A stretch of 64,000 nucleotides of DNA from Pagrus major. Taxonomy: Eukaryota; Chordata; Actinopteri; Spariformes; Sparidae. Below the pieces are notes generated by a model that saw nothing but the letters and a program-made list of their open reading frames with translations, did not search any database and had not been told where the DNA came from. Position numbers and translations under genes: made by a program. The stretch is from contig NC_133223.1 in assembly GCF_040436345.1 (NCBI RefSeq), positions 13,583,613 through 13,647,612 on the forward strand, in the 5' to 3' direction. How positions within the stretch are numbered: position 1 is the stretch's first letter; every line of letters begins with the position of its first letter. Shown one piece after another: positions 58,948-64,000 of this stretch.

Positions 58948-59310
58948 ATGAGCCCAATTTCCAAAAAATTAGGACGCTGTATAAAACAAATAAAAACTGA
59001 ATTAAATCATTTGCAAACTGTTGAGCGAGATCAGTTTAAAGAAGTGTTCCTGAGCCCAGGTAGTAATATCCTTTATACAGGTGTTTCACAAAGTGGGGGA
59101 CTTCATCTCATCCTTGCTTATGAACGACTGAGCCTTTTCGAAGACGCTCCTTTCATACTACTGATACTATCATCTGTTACAAATTAACCTATTTACCTGT
59201 GGAATGTTACAAACAGGTGTTTTTTGAGCATCACATAACTTTTTCAGTCTTTTGTTTCAGCTTGTTTGAAACGTGTTGCTGCCCTCAAATTCAGAATGAG
59301 CAAAAGCAAA
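58948..59310. repeat. Dispersed teleost repeat (AATTAGGACGCTGTATAAAAC family)
   Basis: TTCCAAAAAATTAGGACGCTG, TTTGCAAACTGTTGAGC, GAACGACTGAGCCTTTTCG, ACCTGTGGAATGTTACAAACAGGTG, GAAACGTGTTGCTGCCCTCAAATTCAGAATGAGC: blocks of a repeat common in fish genomes. Non-coding; class not resolved. Confidence 0.5.
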
Positions 59311-59838
59311 ATCAGCACATTGTCTTTTTAGACTCTTGATCACTGATACCACGTGATACCAAAGGCGTTATACTATTGGCTCACAGACCTTGTTTGAAGC
59401 TTGAACCAACTGTCAGACTTCTCAGACAAACATAGATTAGACAATAATTTTGGACCCAACAACAAACATTTTAAAATTACTGATTTACAATCATAATAAT
59501 GTTTTTAAAGAAATTAGAAACTTTTATGAGGGACTTTTCTACAAGCTCTGAAAATATACAGATAATTTGTCTGCATAAAAATCTTATCAATATGACCTTT
59601 CACATCCATCCATCAAAACATGTAATAGGTTAATTCTAGATTCAGTGCCCTTGACCAAGGCCCTGGTTTGGATCTGGAGTTGGTTTCTTCTTCTCCTTCT
59701 TCTTGAAATCATGGATTGCTCACGTTATCAGTTATTAACCTTTATGTATTTCGATTGTTGGTTTACAAATGGTTTTACTGTTTCACAAAGTATTTTAGAA
59801 ACATGCAACATGTGGATGTTCTTGTCTTTCCATCTCAG

Positions 59839-59945
59839 ATAATGCCATGGAAGAACAACTGCTGGAAGACGACCTAATGCGAACACCACCACAACAATCA
59901 AACCTCTACCTTCTTCTGGGCTGATATCCCCTGATAGTAGCTGCC
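59839..59945 (+). promoter_or_regulatory. gpr45: gpr45 coding-exon 5' leader with two uORFs
   Basis: After the acceptor TTTCCATCTCAG (ending 59838) the exon begins ATAATGCC. One upstream frame runs 59842-59877 (11 codons, stop TAA). A second, with the better context CCATGG, runs 59847-59924 (25 codons, stop TGA). Both end before the main start at 59946. Confidence 0.5.
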
Positions 59946-61097
59946 ATGGCTTTCTGTAATGAAAGCCGGCTGGAGGACTGTGACTTCATGGAGCCGGACA
60001 AAGCAGAGGAAACTTTCCCGTCGGAAGCTGCGACTCCCGTCATATCAGTAACTCTGCGCGTGACCCTGGCGGCCATTATGATCTTCATGATCACTATAGG
60101 TTTCCTCGGCAACGCTATAGTGTGTCTGATAGTTTACCAGAAACCTGCCATGCGCTCTGCTATCAATCTCCTCCTCGCCACGTTGGCCTTTTCGGACATC
60201 ATGCTCTCCCTGCTCTGCATGCCCTTCACTGCCGTCACCGTGGCCACCGCTGACTGGAGCTTTGGGAGCGGCTTCTGCCGAGCATCCATCATGCTGTACT
60301 GGCTGTTCGTCCTGGAGGGGGTGTCCATACTCCTTATTATCAGCGTGGACCGGTTCCTCATCATTGTGCAGCGGCAGGACAAGTTGACCCCGCACAGAGC
60401 TAAACTGTTGATCGCAGGCTCATGGGTGCTGAGCCTGTGTGTGTCTCTGCCATCTGTGGTCGGGTGGAGGACTGGTGCGGCAGGTATGAGAGGCACCTGG
60501 GCGCCGCAGTGTGTGCTGGGGTACAGTGACTCTCTGGCAGACCGTGGCTACACAGTGCTATTGGCAGTAGCAGTATTCTTTGTGCCCTTTGCTGTCATGC
60601 TGTACTCTTACATGTGCATCCTCAACACAGTGCGCCGCAACACCCTGCGCATCCACAACCACACCAGTGAGCATTCCTGCCTGCCGGCCCTCAACCAGGT
60701 CAGCAAAATGAGACTCACTGGGCTGCAGCGGCCCCCTCAGATCAAGGTGGACATGAGCTTCAAGACCAGAGCCTTCACCACCATCCTCATCCTCTTTGTC
60801 GGCTTCTCCGTGTGCTGGCTGCCGCACACGGTGGTCAGCCTGCTGGCCGTGTTCAGCCGGCAGTTCTACTACAGCTCCGTCTTCTATCCAATCAGCATCG
60901 GCGCCCTGTGGCTCAGCTACCTGAAGACAGTGTTCAACCCCGTCATCTACTGCTGGAGGATCAGGAAGTTCAGGGAAGCCTGTCAGGAGTTCATCCCCAA
61001 GAGCTGCAGGCTGTGTCCCAGAGTGCCGGGCAGGAGCCGCAGGAGAGTGAGGCCCAGCAACATCTACGTGTGCAGCGAAACTCAGTCAGCTGTGTGA
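59946..61097 (+). CDS. gpr45: G protein-coupled receptor 45 (PSP24-type orphan receptor)
   Basis: Complete single-exon frame of 383 residues (human form 372). The start sits in good context (GCCATGG). N-terminus about 1-38 with N-glycosylation site N5. TM1 carries GFLGN (52-56), then YQKPAMRSAINLLLATLAFSDIM across TM2 with D84. C111 and C189 form the expected extracellular disulfide. TM3 ends in DRF (135-137) instead of DRY. TM6 has CWLP (290-293) and TM7 NPVIY (331-335). The C-terminus ends TQSAV, a class I PDZ-ligand form also present in mammalian GPR45. GPR45 is a plasma-membrane, brain-expressed class A receptor without an agreed ligand. Its place beyond pou3f3 on the same strand matches human 2q12. 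Assignment is strong; the close relative GPR63 has a longer N-terminus and a different synteny. Confidence 0.95.
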   Translation: MAFCNESRLEDCDFMEPDKAEETFPSEAATPVISVTLRVTLAAIMIFMITIGFLGNAIVCLIVYQKPAMRSAINLLLATLAFSDIMLSLLCMPFTAVTVATADWSFGSGFCRASIMLYWLFVLEGVSILLIISVDRFLIIVQRQDKLTPHRAKLLIAGSWVLSLCVSLPSVVGWRTGAAGMRGTWAPQCVLGYSDSLADRGYTVLLAVAVFFVPFAVMLYSYMCILNTVRRNTLRIHNHTSEHSCLPALNQVSKMRLTGLQRPPQIKVDMSFKTRAFTTILILFVGFSVCWLPHTVVSLLAVFSRQFYYSSVFYPISIGALWLSYLKTVFNPVIYCWRIRKFREACQEFIPKSCRLCPRVPGRSRRRVRPSNIYVCSETQSAV

Positions 61098-61435
61098 AGG
61101 CGAGGACGGCCAGCTTGTCAACGCACAAACGTGCAATGTTTTTAACTTGACCTTTCCTCATTTTAAGCAATCGGAGACTACTAAGGCTAAGAATCTACAG
61201 GGTGTTGACAAAATAATCGCCACAAGAATAAACTTTTAATCTAAACTTTTATGCCCACATGGCAGAGAAGTCCTTAAAGTGCTCAGAGAAATGGAGATAT
61301 GCTGAGGAAGGGTGTGTCATACAATCAAAAGCTCCAGCGTAGCTACTGAATGGATCTTGTGGTGAGATTATTTTGTTTGCTGATTCCCAGATCAACGATG
61401 AACTTTGCAGTCTCAAGATATTTTGGTTAATTTAA
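61098..61435 (+). other. gpr45: gpr45 proximal 3' UTR
   Basis: AATAAA at 61227-61232 is a likely proximal poly(A) signal. A distal AATAAA at 63444-63449, followed by an AGAGGTTG-type stretch, may end a longer 3' UTR that would include the nested mobile elements below. Confidence 0.45.
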
Positions 61436-63034
61436 AGGTCCAGTGTGTAGGATTAGGGCCAGAAATGGAATTTAATATTCATAATTATGTTTTCACTAAT
61501 GTATAATCACCTAAAACTAAGAATCATTGTGTTTTAAATTAGAATGAGCCTTTTTGTATCTACAGAGGGAGCGGGTCCTCTCCCATGGACCCATGTTCAT
61601 GAATGTATTAAAGACCTGGATATGGCCGCCAAAGTCCTTATAGGCAAGTCTTGGCACTCAGCCATCTCTGCAACGCCCCTGGCCAGTTGATCCAGGCTAT
61701 CAAGACTAGGCTCCTATCTAAATTAATGGGCAGAGAGTCATAACTTCACTTTCAGTGGTCATCTGGACATACAAACAACATGTATCACATCACTAGTCAA
61801 ATATGATTAAAAAATAAATACATTTCAAAAAACGCTTAAATACTTAGGTGACTTTGCCCCAAAATAAGGTTTCAAATGGCTGTTTCCCAAAGGTTGTACT
61901 TCTGCTACACATGCGCACGGTTTCACGTCACCAACTTCAGCTCATCTTACCAGAGCAATTCAACAAATGCAAGTTTAAAGTGATAGTTGGGGTCTTTTGA
62001 TGTGGGGTTGTATGAGGTCATTATCCCTAGTCAGTGTATTACCTGCAGTGGATGACTGTCAGCTCTCCCCCTGTGTGAAGATGTATGTTAGCCACCTTGA
62101 AGAAGGCCCACCTAAAAAACAATATATATGTTTAAGTGTACGCTGTACTTTGAACATTTTTGGCACTTTACATTGCCCTCAGACAGCCCTTTCCTTTGGC
62201 ACTACATCCCCTCAACCGTACATTGCTGTATTCCTACGCACAAGCACAACTGTGTCTGCCGCACGCTGTATTACGCCGCAGATCAGCTGTTTGGGTCGGA
62301 CTTTCAGCAGCTGTAAGTACAACGCTCTGATTCCCTGTCGGTGCTACACACCTCTTCTCCACACAGGGGGAGAGCTGACGGTCATCTACTGCAGGTAATA
62401 CACTGACTAGGGATAAGTACCTCATACAAACCAATACAACATACACATCAAACGACCCAAACTATCCCTCTAATGTCAAATATTTGAATAACCTCACCTT
62501 TCTTGATAATCCTGTGGATTAGCGTGATATCATCCTCTTCCACGATTATTAGAAGTCCGTCCATTATAAGAGAGACATCTATAAAGCAGTTGACTGGTCA
62601 CCTCAAGCTGCAAAGTAGGTCAATTATGACTCTTTCTATGAAGACTTTTTGATCCATGGAGGTTTTATATCTGTAAAACTTTCCTTGAGTGGAGAAAAGC
62701 GTTTTAAAAATCTGTGATGTCATCACAATGGAAAGTCTATGGTCTGAGCGGGAACTTTTTTGGGCGTATGGGCCAGGTGAGCAATTCTGACTGGAGTGAA
62801 TAGACCCCACCTTTGCATTCGATATCTAGTTCTTCTTATAAATCATTGGCCTTGTTGCAATGCCAAGTTTCTTCAGAAGCCCAGACCGGACAAACCAAAT
62901 ACCAACTCTCGAGAGGACCTTTCACTTTTTTTAGCAGCCACCCCAGGGGAAGGTGAGATGAGGAGCATTCAGATGGTTGTAATCTGCAACATCACCACCA
63001 GAAGCCACTAAATCCCACACACTGGACCTTTAAC
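61432..63034. mobile_element. TTAA-flanked element (AGGTCCAGTGTGTAGGAT ends), split by nested insertion
   Basis: TTAA at 61432-61435 and 63031-63034, with ends AGGTCCAGTGTGTAGGATT and, on the other strand, AGGTCCAGTGTGTGGGATT. It continues like the tmem182-intron copy (AGAAATGGAATTTAATATTCATAATTATG; later GACCGGACAAACC, GAGATGAGGAGCATTCAG, CATCACCACCAGAAGCCAC). It is enlarged by another TTAA-type element at 61975-62473 and about 400 bp of unassigned sequence at 62474-62870. Confidence 0.7.
61975..62473. mobile_element. Nested inverted-repeat MITE (AGKGATAGTT ends)
   Basis: Arms of about 110 bp: TATCCCTAGTCAGTGTATTACCTGCAGT...GTCAGCTCTCCCCCTGTGTG (left) is matched in inverse by CACACAGGGGGAGAGCTGAC ... 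CTGCAGGTAATACACTGACTAGGGATA (right). Flanks TTAA (61975-61978) and CTAA (62470-62473) suggest a TTAA target site with one mutation. The 133-codon frame across it is formed by the arms and is not a gene. Confidence 0.8.
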
Positions 63035-64000
63035 TTCATGGCCATTACGATTTACAAAACTTACTGCCATTTAAACAATCCCATACCCTCCATTGTCAGT
63101 TTACATCGCTGTTTCATAATTTGTTCCTGATGTGTTTCTTCAGTGTCATTCTGTTTTGTTCAGACTGTGGACTTTCTTTAAGTAGTAGTGGTGATAATAA
63201 TTCTACTGTCAGTTATGTGAAGAGTTTCACAAAAAAGCATTCATGGTGTTAGTGTCCAGTGGTGTTCTCAGAGGAGAGTCTGTAAGCTTTTAACTTACAA
63301 ACTGACTTTAACGAACTGTTGTGCTGAAACCAGCCTTATGTGAGATGAAGCTGTTATTTCAAACCTTGAGTGTGTTTACAAAGAAGCGTCTGTTATTGAG
63401 CTGTGAATGTTGGATGTACTGTTGTGTCATGAATGACCAGGTAAATAAACACTGTTTTTAAAAGAGGTTGCATCGACGGACTCGAGTGCTCGGACAAAAG
63501 ATGCGTCAGCTGCTTTTATAATGTACATAAACCACGTTGGTACATAAAGGGAATAGATTGCCGAGTTGCTGGGATACTAGAGACATCTATTCACTGTGAG
63601 CTGATATACATCTACTTCACTGAGGACGACATAGACAGAGGTTTGTATTGTGAATCCAATCAGGTTAGGCAATCCCACTGGAAGAGTGAGGCCCGCACAG
63701 CAACTGTAACTCATTTTTCCCCAAGGAATTCTTGGAAATGCACTGGGTTACATTTTACATGTTTGGCATTTCAATATAGATAAATTATGAGGGTTGGAAG
63801 AATACAGATAGAAGTTGTATTGCTGTACAGCACAAAACAGGAAGATGGTGCTGTTCTTTCATTGCAAATTAAGTTAGCTCCATTTCGTACTGAATTCTGA
63901 GCTTCATCGCCAGACTGAATTGCCATTTTGTTTTCCCTAATTCATTCATTTATTCATCAGCGATTTTGGCAAGGATCAGGTGGTCTGAAAGTAGGTTAAT
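63035..64000. other. Distal gpr45 3' UTR or intergenic; no other gene
   Basis: Contains the distal AATAAA at 63444-63449. Beyond about 63480 nothing is recognised to the window end. Confidence 0.4.

Noticed and set aside
60045..60827. Minus-strand frames inside gpr45
   Set aside because: Shadow frames of a conserved GPCR coding exon.
61997..62398. 133-codon plus-strand frame after gpr45
   Set aside because: It spans both arms of the foldback MITE; its two ends encode inverted-repeat sequence, not a protein family.

Overview
The window is nuclear DNA from a ray-finned fish, most likely a percomorph teleost. The evidence is three recognisable vertebrate genes with intron/exon structure, AT-rich non-coding DNA, many microsatellites, and dispersed repeats typical of teleost genomes. 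The species cannot be named from the sequence.

Layout of genes (all on the + strand): (1) 1615-3091 holds the last three coding exons of tmem182, whose first exons lie upstream of the window. (2) 47472-48758 holds a single-exon pou3f3 (Brn-1) POU-homeodomain gene, with a one-base frameshift in its C-terminal tail as given here. (3) 59946-61097 holds an intact single-coding-exon gpr45, an orphan class A GPCR, with likely 5' non-coding exons at about 56.6 and 58.4 kb. TMEM182, POU3F3 and GPR45 lie in the same order on human 2q12, so this is a compacted version of an old vertebrate linkage group. The roughly 40 kb between tmem182 and pou3f3, and the 10 kb after pou3f3, hold no supportable host gene. 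Such gene-poor flanks around a developmental transcription factor usually carry enhancers, but that is inference here.

Mobile DNA dominates the rest. The main element is a BEL/Pao LTR retrotransposon at 12713-17239 on the minus strand. It has 785-bp LTRs that look identical, an AAAAT target-site duplication and one open 939-codon frame. That frame runs from the gag region directly into integrase, so protease, reverse transcriptase and RNase H are missing: a very young, non-autonomous element. A second notable element (20374-21613) has TTAA target sites, AGGTCCCATATTAT terminal inverted repeats and an intact THAP-domain ORF. At least four more TTAA-flanked inverted-repeat elements, hAT-like elements with 8-bp target duplications, a Tc1-like relic, foldback hairpins and several dispersed repeat families fill the intergenic DNA, often nested in each other.

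No tRNA, rRNA or CRISPR feature was seen. The three host genes are not known to work together: tmem182 is a muscle-associated four-pass membrane protein, pou3f3 a neural/kidney transcription factor and gpr45 a brain-expressed receptor.
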